DNA of 64,000 nt from Singulisphaera sp. GP187 (lineage in GTDB: Bacteria; Planctomycetota; Planctomycetia; Isosphaerales; Isosphaeraceae): NCBI RefSeq assembly GCF_900129635.1, contig NZ_FSRB01000002.1, positions 2,508,727 to 2,572,726 of the forward strand, given 5' to 3'. Below the pieces are notes generated by a model that did no database searches, was not told the DNA's origin, and was given only the letters and a program-made list of their open reading frames with translations. The position numbers and the translations under genes were made by a program. Positions 36,869 through 44,628 of this stretch are shown piece after piece; position 1 is the first letter of the stretch, and the number at the start of each line of letters is the position of its first letter.

Positions 36869-37720
36869 ATGCCCTATTTCGAGCACGACGGATTACAGTT
36901 TCATTATCGCTCCGAAGGCGAAGGGGTTCCCGTCGTCTGGCAGCACGGCCTCGGTAGCGACGTCGATCAGACCTTCGCGATCTTGGAACCCGGTTTAGAA
37001 CACGAGCTTGCCGGATTTCAGTTCGTCGGCTTCGACGCCCGCGGACACGGCAAGACCCGACCGCTCGGGGACCCGAAAAAGATCGGCATTGCCGCGACCG
37101 CCGACGATCTCCGCGACTTTCTGGACGACCGAAAGATCGATCGCGCCGTGATCGGAGGCATCTCCATGGGGGCAGCGATCTCGCTCAATTTCGCCCTGCG
37201 TTACCCTGAGCGTGTGCTGGGACTCATCTTCTCGCGACCGGCCTGGCTCGACCGGCCGCTGCCTGAGAATCTCCGAATCTTCACGCATATCGCTCAATAC
37301 ATTCTAAAATATGGCTCGGCGAAGGGGCTTGAGGAATTCCGAAGGACGCCCGAATTCGAGAGCCTGGCTCGAGAATCACCCGACTGCGCCCAGGTCGTTG
37401 TCAACCACTTCGAATTTCCACGCGCTGAGGAGTGCGTGGTCCGACTCGAACGGATTCCTCACGACGCACCGTCGCACGATCGTAGCGAGTGGAAAGCCCT
37501 GAGTGTGCCAACCTTGGTGCTTGCGAACCGGCAAGACCCGATCCACCCCTGGGACTTTGCCGAGACTCTCGCCGAGGTCATCACCGGGGCGGAACTTCGT
37601 GAAGTGACCCCCAAGTCGGTCGACGTCGATCGTCACGCCGAAGACGTGCGCCGGCATGTCGGGACGTTCCTCTCGAACAACTTTGCCCTCAAGGTGAGGG
37701 ATCGCCAAGCCTCGGCCTGA
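36869..37720 (+). CDS. Alpha/beta hydrolase
   Basis: This 283-residue cytoplasmic hydrolase contains the oxyanion-region VVWQHGLGSDVDQ, the nucleophile elbow IGGISMGAAISLNFA (Ser in GISMG), an Asp in LANRQDPIHP and a C-terminal His in DVDRHAEDV, giving a complete triad. No signal peptide is seen. The ATG at 36869 begins MPYFEHDGLQFHYRSEGEG, typical of the fold; AGGT lies about ten bases upstream. The substrate is unknown; esterases and lactonases share this form. The polymerase X gene follows 21 bases later, so the two may share a transcript. Confidence 0.85.
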   Translation: MPYFEHDGLQFHYRSEGEGVPVVWQHGLGSDVDQTFAILEPGLEHELAGFQFVGFDARGHGKTRPLGDPKKIGIAATADDLRDFLDDRKIDRAVIGGISMGAAISLNFALRYPERVLGLIFSRPAWLDRPLPENLRIFTHIAQYILKYGSAKGLEEFRRTPEFESLARESPDCAQVVVNHFEFPRAEECVVRLERIPHDAPSHDRSEWKALSVPTLVLANRQDPIHPWDFAETLAEVITGAELREVTPKSVDVDRHAEDVRRHVGTFLSNNFALKVRDRQASA

Positions 37721-37741
37721 CACCCTCGAGGTTATCAACCT

Positions 37742-39472
37742 ATGGAAACTGCAAGAATTGCTCAGATTTTGAGTGAAATGGGAACCCTGCTCGAGGTCCG
37801 TGGCGAGAACCCGTTCCGCTGCCGGGCCTATCATAACGTCGCGCAAACGCTCAAGGGGCTCCCGTCCGACCTCTCGGATATGATCGCCGACGGCCGCCTG
37901 GCCGAAACGCCCGGCATCGGCGACACCATGTTCTCGAAGATCGTCCAGCTTGCCACGACGGGGCATCTTCCCGCCTACGAGGACCTCAGACGCGCCACGC
38001 CGCCGGGTCTCGTGGCCCTGCTCCGGGTGCCCGGCCTCGGCCCCAAGAAGATCAAGGTGCTCCACGACGAGCTCAAGATCGAGAGCCTGGCCGACCTCCG
38101 TGCGGCTGGTGAGGCGAAGCGGATCGCCCCGCTCAAAGGTTTCGGCGCCAAGACCGAGCAAAAAATCCTCGACGGGATCTCGTTCGTCGAATCGGTCGGT
38201 GATCGAATCCTCCAGAGCAAGGCGCGACGATTGGTCGCACCGATCCTCGATGTGGTCCGCCAGCATCCCCTCGTTCTGAGAGCCGAGATCTGCGGAAGCC
38301 TGCGGAGGCGCGCCGAGACGATCGGCGACCTCGATATCCTCTTCAGCGCCGAGGATCCGGTCCCGGTGCTCGATCATTTCGTCAAGCTTCCCGAAGTGGC
38401 CACCGTGCTCGCCCACGGACCGACCAAGGCGAGCGTTCGACTCGCTGACGGGGTCCAGTGCGATCTTCGCGGGGTGGCGGATCACCAATACCCGTTCGCA
38501 CTTCATTATTTTACCGGTTCGAAGGAGCACAACATCGCCATCAGGCGGCGTGCTTTGGCCCACGGATACTCATTGAACGAGTACAGCCTGAGCGGCGAAA
38601 AGGGGTCGGTCGCCTGTCAGACCGAGGCCGATCTGTTCGCCGCTCTCGGCCTGGCTTACATCCCCCCGGAGTTGCGGGAGGATGTGGGCGAGATCGAGGC
38701 TGCGGAAAAGGGGCCACTCCCGCCGCTCGTGGAGCTAACCGACCTGGCCGGAACCTTCCACTGCCACACCGACTGGAGCGACGGGCAAGCCACGCTCGAG
38801 GAGATGGCCCAGGCGGCCCGATCGCTTGGGCTGACCTACCTTGGGATTGCCGACCACTCGCGCTCGGCCGGCTATGCGGGCGGCCTGAGCATTGAACGCG
38901 TCCGCCAGCAGTGGGCGGCGATCGACGCGCTGAATGAGACCTTTGGCGACTCGTTCCGCATCTTCAAAGGAACCGAGTGCGACATCCTCGCCGATGGATC
39001 GCTCGACTACCCCGATGAGATTCTCGATGGGTTCGACTACGTCGTGGCCAGCGTCCACTCGTTGTTCGGCATGCCGCGCGACGAGATGACCGCCCGAATT
39101 GTTCGAGCCACCTCGAATCCGAGAGTGACGATGCTCGGGCATCCGACCGGCCGCTTGCTGCTGGCACGCGACGCCTATGCCGTCGATATCGACGCGGTCA
39201 TCGATGCCGCCGCCCAGGCAGGCACGATGATCGAAATCAACGCAAACCCGCACCGACTCGATCTCGACGCCATTCACTGCCGCCGCGCTAGAGCCAAAGG
39301 CGTGATGATCGTGGTGAACCCTGACGCCCATGCCACAGGTGGTTTGGCGGACCTCGATTTCGGGGTGGGGATTGCTCGGCGCGCGGGACTGGGTGCCGCG
39401 GACCTGTTCAATTCGCGCCCGTTGGCCGAGGTCGCCCAGGCCCTCGCCAAGCGTCGCAGTGCTCGGGTCTGA
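37742..39472 (+). CDS. polX: DNA polymerase X with PHP domain
   Basis: This 576-residue bacterial PolX has an N-terminal 8-kDa-like and fingers region with helix-hairpin-helix repeats (TPGIGDTMFSKI, VPGLGPKKIKVL), then the nucleotidyltransferase centre CGSLRRRAETIGDLDIL near residue 190 with the metal-binding Asp pair. From about residue 338 a PHP domain begins, with HCHTDWSDGQ and ADHSRSAGYAGG, which gives 3'-5' exonuclease and AP-endonuclease activity in studied homologues. It is a base-excision-repair polymerase of normal length. It follows the alpha/beta hydrolase by 21 bases. Confidence 0.95.
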   Translation: METARIAQILSEMGTLLEVRGENPFRCRAYHNVAQTLKGLPSDLSDMIADGRLAETPGIGDTMFSKIVQLATTGHLPAYEDLRRATPPGLVALLRVPGLGPKKIKVLHDELKIESLADLRAAGEAKRIAPLKGFGAKTEQKILDGISFVESVGDRILQSKARRLVAPILDVVRQHPLVLRAEICGSLRRRAETIGDLDILFSAEDPVPVLDHFVKLPEVATVLAHGPTKASVRLADGVQCDLRGVADHQYPFALHYFTGSKEHNIAIRRRALAHGYSLNEYSLSGEKGSVACQTEADLFAALGLAYIPPELREDVGEIEAAEKGPLPPLVELTDLAGTFHCHTDWSDGQATLEEMAQAARSLGLTYLGIADHSRSAGYAGGLSIERVRQQWAAIDALNETFGDSFRIFKGTECDILADGSLDYPDEILDGFDYVVASVHSLFGMPRDEMTARIVRATSNPRVTMLGHPTGRLLLARDAYAVDIDAVIDAAAQAGTMIEINANPHRLDLDAIHCRRARAKGVMIVVNPDAHATGGLADLDFGVGIARRAGLGAADLFNSRPLAEVAQALAKRRSARV

Positions 39473-39505
39473 TCGAGAATCACGACAACTGACGCCTTGG
39501 GACCC

Positions 39506-39533
39506 TTGCGGGGGGTCTTACCTGTCCTATAAT
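39506..39533 (+). promoter_or_regulatory. Sigma-70 promoter for the DUF2203 gene
   Basis: TTGCGG at 39506-39511 and a perfect TATAAT at 39528-39533 are spaced by 16 bases, about 200 bases before the gene. The same TTGCGG box occurs in the promoter at 20654. Confidence 0.65.
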
Positions 39534-39740
39534 TTTGAAGGATGAAGGATTCGAGAGGAAGCGATTGGTGTGGCGACGGATCCATGGTCGTCCACCCCCT
39601 ATCGATACCGGGAAACTCAGTCACTCCGACCGAGTCCTGATTCACCTTGGGCCGGATGGCGAACGAACTGTTTGCCTTGCCGTGGCTGACTGACTTGCGT
39701 CTCTGAATCTCATCGCCTTCTTATTCTTTAGGATCTCGTC

Positions 39741-40211
39741 ATGGCCCCTCCCAAGCCAGCAGAGACGAAACGCCGCTATTTCAGTGTTGAAGAGGCGAAC
39801 AAGACCCTTCCGCTCGTCCGGGCGATTGTCACCGACATCGTTCGACAGTGGCACGCCGTCAATGATTTGAAACAGCGGTTGTCAGCGGTCAAAAGCGAAC
39901 GGAAACGCGCGTCGAGCGACCCCTACTCCGAGGAATTGGCGCAGAGCCAGGCGGAAATGGAAACCGAGGAGGAGCGGCTGGCCTCGTACATCGACGAGCT
40001 CACCAAGCTGGGCGTCGAGTTGAAGGGGCTGGACGGGCTCTGCGACTTCTACAGCATTATGGACGGCCGCGAAGTCTTTCTCTGCTGGCGCCTCGGCGAG
40101 CCTGAGGTGCTCCACTGGCACGAACTCAACGCCGGTGTCGCAGGCCGCAAGACTCTGGCCTCGCTGGCCGGAACCGGCTCCGGCTCGGGAGTGGGCAAAC
40201 GACCCCACTGA
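39741..40211 (+). CDS. DUF2203 family protein
   Basis: This 156-residue protein matches DUF2203: YFSVEEANKTLPLVRAIV at the N-terminus, a helical charged middle with possible coiled coil (about residues 40-85), then the conserved GVELKGLDGLCDFYSIMDGR and FLCWRLGEPEVLHWHE. The function of this family is not established. The C-terminal 20 residues are Gly/Ser-rich. It is a single-gene unit with its own promoter and a strong terminator. Confidence 0.88.
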   Translation: MAPPKPAETKRRYFSVEEANKTLPLVRAIVTDIVRQWHAVNDLKQRLSAVKSERKRASSDPYSEELAQSQAEMETEEERLASYIDELTKLGVELKGLDGLCDFYSIMDGREVFLCWRLGEPEVLHWHELNAGVAGRKTLASLAGTGSGSGVGKRPH

Positions 40212-40253
40212 TCCGGTTCCCGGTTCGGTCCTTGCGATCGGCAGGATCCCCGT

Positions 40254-40296
40254 CCCAGGCTCGCGACTCTTCGTATCGCGAGCCTGGGTCTTTTTA
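40254..40296 (+). terminator. Strong intrinsic terminator
   Basis: CCCAGGCTCGCGA and TCGCGAGCCTGGG form a perfect 13-bp stem with a 9-base loop, followed by TCTTTTT. Confidence 0.93.
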
Positions 40297-40415
40297 TGCG
40301 CCGACCGCAATCGTGTTTCGTTGGACCCAATCCGCTTCAGCGGATAGACTGCCAGGAGGTACGGTGATAGCCGGCCTTGGGCTGAGTTCCTTTGGCGAGT
40401 GAGGTTCGTTCCACG

Positions 40416-41105
40416 ATGCGGCGGGTGATCACGATCGACGGGCCCGCGGGGGCAGGCAAGAGTACGGTCGCACGCCAGATCGCCGAGCGGTTAGCATGGC
40501 GCTTGCTCGATACGGGTGCCATGTATCGCGCGGCGACCGTCGCCGCACTGCGCGCGGGCACTCCTCTGGAAGACGATCAAGCGCTGGGAACGCTCGCGGC
40601 AAGCCTCTCCATTCGGCTCCCACCCGGGTCGGTCTTGCTCAACGGCGAGGACGTCAGCACCTTGGTGCGGACTATCGAGATTACCCGGGCCTCGCGGTTC
40701 CTGGCCGACAGCCCGAGTGTCCGACGCCAACTCGTCGCCTGGCAACGCGAATTTGCGACCGAGAACAACGTCGTCGCCGAAGGTCGCGACCAGGGGACAG
40801 TGGTCTTCCCCAACGCCTTTCGCAAGTTCTTCCTCACGGCCAGCCTCGAAGAACGAGCACGCCGCCGACATGCCGAATTCGAGGCCAAAGGGTCCGAGAT
40901 CGCCTTGGAGGCTGTCGCTCGCGACCTCGAAGAACGAGACGCGCGCGATGCCGCTCGAGCCATTGCCCCGATGAAACCGGCCGTCGATGCCTGCGTGGTC
41001 GACACCACCGGGATGCGGCTCGACCACGTGATCGCGCAGATCGAGCAAGACGTTCGTTCCCGCCTGAGTCCTCAACCTCTCGTCGGAGAGGAGACCGCGC
41101 GATGA
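40416..41105 (+). CDS. cmk: Cytidylate kinase
   Basis: This 229-residue CMP/dCMP kinase has the P-loop DGPAGAGKSTVARQIAERL at the N-terminus, LDTGAMYRAAT for nucleotide monophosphate binding, and VAEGRDQGTVVFPNA with the family Arg and Asp. I chose the ATG at 40416 because the P-loop begins seven residues later; an ATG at 40392 adds eight unconserved residues. Its stop overlaps the start of the next gene (ATGA). In many bacteria cmk is followed by plsC and rpsA; here only plsC is next, and rpsA lies 7 kb upstream. Confidence 0.95.
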   Translation: MRRVITIDGPAGAGKSTVARQIAERLAWRLLDTGAMYRAATVAALRAGTPLEDDQALGTLAASLSIRLPPGSVLLNGEDVSTLVRTIEITRASRFLADSPSVRRQLVAWQREFATENNVVAEGRDQGTVVFPNAFRKFFLTASLEERARRRHAEFEAKGSEIALEAVARDLEERDARDAARAIAPMKPAVDACVVDTTGMRLDHVIAQIEQDVRSRLSPQPLVGEETAR

Positions 41106-41839
41106 CGAACGACACCGAGACGACCAAGGAAAAGGAAGCGCCTCCGACCGCCGATCGGTCGCGGCTGGCAATGGGCTGGTATCGCCTGGTTCAAGTCACG
41201 GTCGCCACCCTGCTCTCCTCGGTCAGCGGAATTCGGGTGAGTGGGCGAAACAACCTGCCCGAGCATGGCGGCGCGTTGCTCGTCTCGAACCACGTCAGCC
41301 ATCTCGACGTCTTCATCCTGGGAATCCCCCTGCACCGTCCCCTCAACTATGTGGCGCGATCGACCCTGTTCCTCCCCCTGCTCGGGAGCTTCATTCGCTC
41401 GGTGGGCGGCTTTCCGATTCAGCGCGAGGGGATGGGCGTCCAAGGCCTGAAAGAGACTCTGCGGAGGATCAAAAAAGGGGGGATCGTCGTGCTCTTCCCC
41501 GAGGGGACGCGAAGTCGTGACGGCGAGCTTGGCGAGTTGAAGTCGGGGATCTCCGTTCTGGCTTCTCGCGCCCGCGTGGCGGTCGTCCCGGCCGGCATTG
41601 CCGGGACGTTCGAAGCCTGGCCCCGGTCGCGAGCGTTCCCTCTGCCCCACCCCGTCCGAATCCACTATGGTCCGCCGATCCTTCCCGAAGAACTCGAAGG
41701 ACTTGATACCGAGGCTGTCACCGCGCTGATCCGAGGCCGTATCCTCGAGTGTCTCGACGTGGCCCGCGCCGGCCTGCAACGTGACTTGCAGAACGACCCG
41801 GAGAAAACTGCGGTTGGACGAATTGGCAAGTTGGGTTAA
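41102..41839 (+). CDS. plsC: 1-acyl-sn-glycerol-3-phosphate acyltransferase
   Basis: This 245-residue acyltransferase has one hydrophobic N-terminal segment, the catalytic HX4D in SNHVSHLDVFIL, GGFPIQREG, and the phosphate-binding LFPEGTRSRDGEL. It makes phosphatidic acid from lysophosphatidic acid at the inner membrane. Translation is coupled to cmk by the ATGA overlap. The cmk-plsC arrangement is widespread, which makes this the probable housekeeping PlsC, leaving the copy at 18204 for another role. Confidence 0.9.
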   Translation: MTNDTETTKEKEAPPTADRSRLAMGWYRLVQVTVATLLSSVSGIRVSGRNNLPEHGGALLVSNHVSHLDVFILGIPLHRPLNYVARSTLFLPLLGSFIRSVGGFPIQREGMGVQGLKETLRRIKKGGIVVLFPEGTRSRDGELGELKSGISVLASRARVAVVPAGIAGTFEAWPRSRAFPLPHPVRIHYGPPILPEELEGLDTEAVTALIRGRILECLDVARAGLQRDLQNDPEKTAVGRIGKLG

Positions 41840-41998
41840 AGTCCCGACAGCTTGAGGGCCCGTCAATACGGATCCAACCACTTCTTGCGCCTGCAACCCG
41901 GTCGAATCACTCAAACGTCCGTCAGGTATTGGAGCCAATTTCCGATGCGCCGGAGGCGCATGGTTCCGAGGCTTTGATCGCGGCAAAGGAGTATCGCC

Positions 41999-42391
41999 AT
42001 GCGACATGCCCGACTCTTCCAAGGAGGCCTCGGGGTCTTCTTACTCGGCTGGGTCCTGAGCCTGGTCGGTTGCACTCATAACCACTATTACGGACCAGGG
42101 GTCCCGGTTTGCGGGCCGACGCCGGTGGCGGTCCCGGCAACCATCTCGAATGGCGCGGTCTGCGAAGTCCCGACCCAGGTGCAGGTGGACGGTGGCAGCG
42201 TCGTCGCCCAGGGATCGGGGCGGTCGACGATCGTCAGCGGCGTCCCGGTCTACTCCGGAGCCACAGCCCCTCGCGTCGTCGTCAGTGAGCCGAGTTCCAG
42301 TCCGCGGTTCGGCCGTTGGCAACGCGCCAATCCGGAAATGGCCACGACTCGCGTGGAAGGGGCCTACAACGACAGCACGACCAATCGTTAA
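41999..42391 (+). CDS. Small putative lipoprotein
   Basis: This 130-residue protein has a hydrophobic N-terminus ending in the lipobox LSLVGC (Cys25), then THNHYYGPGVPVCGP and a Val/Ser/Pro-rich remainder with no recognised domain. AAAGGAG precedes the ATG by eight bases, so the start is secure. Two further Cys residues in the mature part could form a disulfide. It lies 160 bases after plsC and 34 bases before the dehydrogenase gene. Function unknown. Confidence 0.75.
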   Translation: MRHARLFQGGLGVFLLGWVLSLVGCTHNHYYGPGVPVCGPTPVAVPATISNGAVCEVPTQVQVDGGSVVAQGSGRSTIVSGVPVYSGATAPRVVVSEPSSSPRFGRWQRANPEMATTRVEGAYNDSTTNR

Positions 42392-42424
42392 GGCCGTCCC
42401 CCCCCTTTAGGAATTGCGAACCGC

Positions 42425-43375
42425 ATGGCACGTCGCCGCAATTGGAATGACGCTCGTTGTCTTGTCACCGGCGCCTCCTCGGGGCTCGGCTGCGCCATGG
42501 CCCAGCATCTGGTCCGCGCAGGGGCCCGAGTCGTTCTCACCGGTCGCTCGAGCACCAAGCTCGACGCCATCAAGAACGCTCTGGTGGAGTCAGGCGCCGA
42601 TCCGCGATCGGTCCTCACTCAGGCCGCCGACCTGACCAAGGCTAGCGATCGCGCGCGCCTCGTGGAATTTACCACGGAACGACTGGGAGCACTGGACCTC
42701 GCCATCAACAGCGCGGGAGTGGGTGCGACGGGGCACTTTGAAACGCACGACCCCTCCGTCTTGCGTCAACTCTTCGAGATCAACGTCTTCGCACTCGCGG
42801 AATTGAGCCGATTGCTGCTTCCGGTTCTGGCCCAAGGGAATCGACCGTCTCTCATCAACGTCGGTTCAATCGTCGCCCGCCGAGGTTTGCCGGGCCGGGC
42901 CGAATACACGGCGAGCAAGTTCGCAGTGGCCGGATTCACGGAATCGATCCGTGCGGAATGGTCGAAATACGGGATCCACATCCTGCTGCTGAACCCAGGG
43001 TTCACGGCGACCGAATTCGAGCGCAACCTCATCATCGACACCGCCCGCTTCTCCGTCACCAAACAGCGGCGGATGACAGCCGATACCGTCGCGGACGCCG
43101 CCCTTCGCGCTGCCCTCGGTGGTCGCAACGAGCTGACGCTGACCACGGGAGGAAGGTTCCTGCTGCTCGCCAACCGCGTCATCCCTCGAATTATCGACTG
43201 GGGTTTCAAGTGCTGGACGCTCCACCTCTTTCCCGATGCTCCGATCCTCCAACGCCCCCCAACCCAATCCTCCCCTTCGCCCCGCGCCGAGGGAACTCCG
43301 TTTCCCAGTCGGCCCCATTCACGCCGGCCTGAACGCCAGGGCGAGTCGAAGCATCAACGTGCCTCAAGTGATTGA
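42425..43375 (+). CDS. Short-chain dehydrogenase/reductase
   Basis: This 316-residue classical SDR has the cofactor loop TGASSGLG (residues 15-22), NSAGVG, the catalytic Ser148 in NVGSIV, and Tyr161/Lys165 in YTASK. Arg residues after the second strand (TGRSS) suggest NADP preference. After residue 270 comes a 45-residue Pro/Arg/Ser-rich tail not expected in the family; the DNA there looks like non-coding sequence read through after loss of an earlier stop. The substrate is unknown. Confidence 0.9.
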   Translation: MARRRNWNDARCLVTGASSGLGCAMAQHLVRAGARVVLTGRSSTKLDAIKNALVESGADPRSVLTQAADLTKASDRARLVEFTTERLGALDLAINSAGVGATGHFETHDPSVLRQLFEINVFALAELSRLLLPVLAQGNRPSLINVGSIVARRGLPGRAEYTASKFAVAGFTESIRAEWSKYGIHILLLNPGFTATEFERNLIIDTARFSVTKQRRMTADTVADAALRAALGGRNELTLTTGGRFLLLANRVIPRIIDWGFKCWTLHLFPDAPILQRPPTQSSPSPRAEGTPFPSRPHSRRPERQGESKHQRASSD

Positions 43376-43422
43376 GCGCAGTTGAATTCCAAGATCCTAT
43401 GAACCATTCTGGGGTCAGCCAT

Positions 43423-44241
43423 TTAGTCCTGGGCCGCCCCCACCTCGTCACGCCGCCTGAGCGCGTCCTTACTCGCGTCGCCGGGAATTTCGGACAGCCA
43501 GGTCCAGAGCCGCCGGGCTTCGACTTTGTGGTCCTGCGATGTCGCTTCCTCCGCGTGCTCTCGCAGCGCATCAACCGTCAAGATCCCTTGAATCTTCAAG
43601 GCATGCCGCCGGGCGGTGGCCACTTCCTTGGCATTTAGCGAGGTGCCGGTGGTGCCCGAAGCGAGCAAATTCGTTCGATTCTGGCGGTGAGCGAGTCCCA
43701 AGGCATGCCCCAACTCGTGAGCCGTCACCCGGGGAATCGGCTCGTCGATCCCCCCCTCGACCGGGCGCAGCCCGGCCGTCTCCTGGACCATTGCGAAATC
43801 ATCGTCCAGCCAGACGCCGTTTACTGAGAATTTGTGAATATAATAAACATCAAGTCCCGACAACAGCCGGGTTAGCTCGGGCACGAGCATCGAATAGTAA
43901 TCGAGTGGAACCGATCCGTTGAGGTCGCGGACTAGCCGGAATTTCTTGGAGTTCGCCGCCGGCTCGCGAACGATGGATTCGAGGCCCCAGTGAATGCCGG
44001 CTTTGTTCCAAATCCCGTTCACTTTGCGGAGGATCCGCGCGAGATCCGCGTCGGTCAAGCGGCAGTCGATCTCAGGCAAGTCGGAGGCCGTCAGAACATG
44101 AAGGCGAAGCGGAATCACAAGGAAAGTATCGGATGCCGGCGGTTCCGTCACGTCGGGAGAGGGCCCCTGCTCACCGTAGCAAATCGAACTGGCGAGCAGA
44201 CCACTGAGTGACAGAAAGGTTCGACGGCACACGTGGCTCAT
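43423..44241 (-). CDS. Secreted metzincin-like zinc protease
   Basis: This 272-residue protein starts with a Tat-like signal, CRRTFLSLSGLLASS. The metal site AHELGHALGLAHRQN gives His175, Glu176, His179, Gly182 and His185, the exact metzincin HExxHxxGxxH. The Met-turn that follows in matrixins (NLM) reads TNLLASG here, with Leu for Met. An upstream domain (about residues 40-160) resembles the N-terminal half of matrixin-like proteases. It is probably exported. It converges with the dehydrogenase gene, leaving 47 bases. Confidence 0.82.
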   Translation of the reverse strand: MSHVCRRTFLSLSGLLASSICYGEQGPSPDVTEPPASDTFLVIPLRLHVLTASDLPEIDCRLTDADLARILRKVNGIWNKAGIHWGLESIVREPAANSKKFRLVRDLNGSVPLDYYSMLVPELTRLLSGLDVYYIHKFSVNGVWLDDDFAMVQETAGLRPVEGGIDEPIPRVTAHELGHALGLAHRQNRTNLLASGTTGTSLNAKEVATARRHALKIQGILTVDALREHAEEATSQDHKVEARRLWTWLSEIPGDASKDALRRRDEVGAAQD

Positions 44242-44628
44242 CTCGACGGCTCTCCTTTGGGAAATCTGAGCCGTCGATCATGACGGGGAACCGCTGACGA
44301 CTCAAGCCCCTTCACGAACGGGACCATGGAGTGAGCCGGTCCAGTCTTCAATTGCCTGGGACGTAGTATTCGAGTCTGTCGCAAGGAAACTGGGCCGTCT
44401 GTCGGCCCCAGAGGCCGATATTCGCGGGAGAAACGCGTTCGCATGCTCGGCGTGCGGATGCCGTTCTGGCCACTCTACGGCCCCATCCGCCGGGAACGAC
44501 GACGCGGAGCGTCGCGGACGGCATTCCCACGCAGCGCGTGGGAATGAGATCCCGAGTTCTTAGCTACAAGCTCTTGGGTTATCAACAAAATCGAACCAAT
44601 AAATTTACGCGTAAAGCTTTATTGCTAT
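44242..44628. other. Repeat-containing gap
   Basis: This 387-base gap lies between two leftward genes. It holds a hairpin repeat at 44522 and, nearer the TPR gene, an AT-rich patch with the 12-base palindrome TTTACGCGTAAA (44604-44615) that may act in termination of the TPR gene. No coding signal is seen. Confidence 0.5.
44522..44546. repeat. Hairpin repeat CATTCCCACGC..GCGTGGGAATG
   Basis: Two perfect 11-base arms surround the loop AGC and are followed by AG. A degenerate copy stands at 9640-9665, 35 kb away, so this is an interspersed family and not a gene-specific site. Confidence 0.6.
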
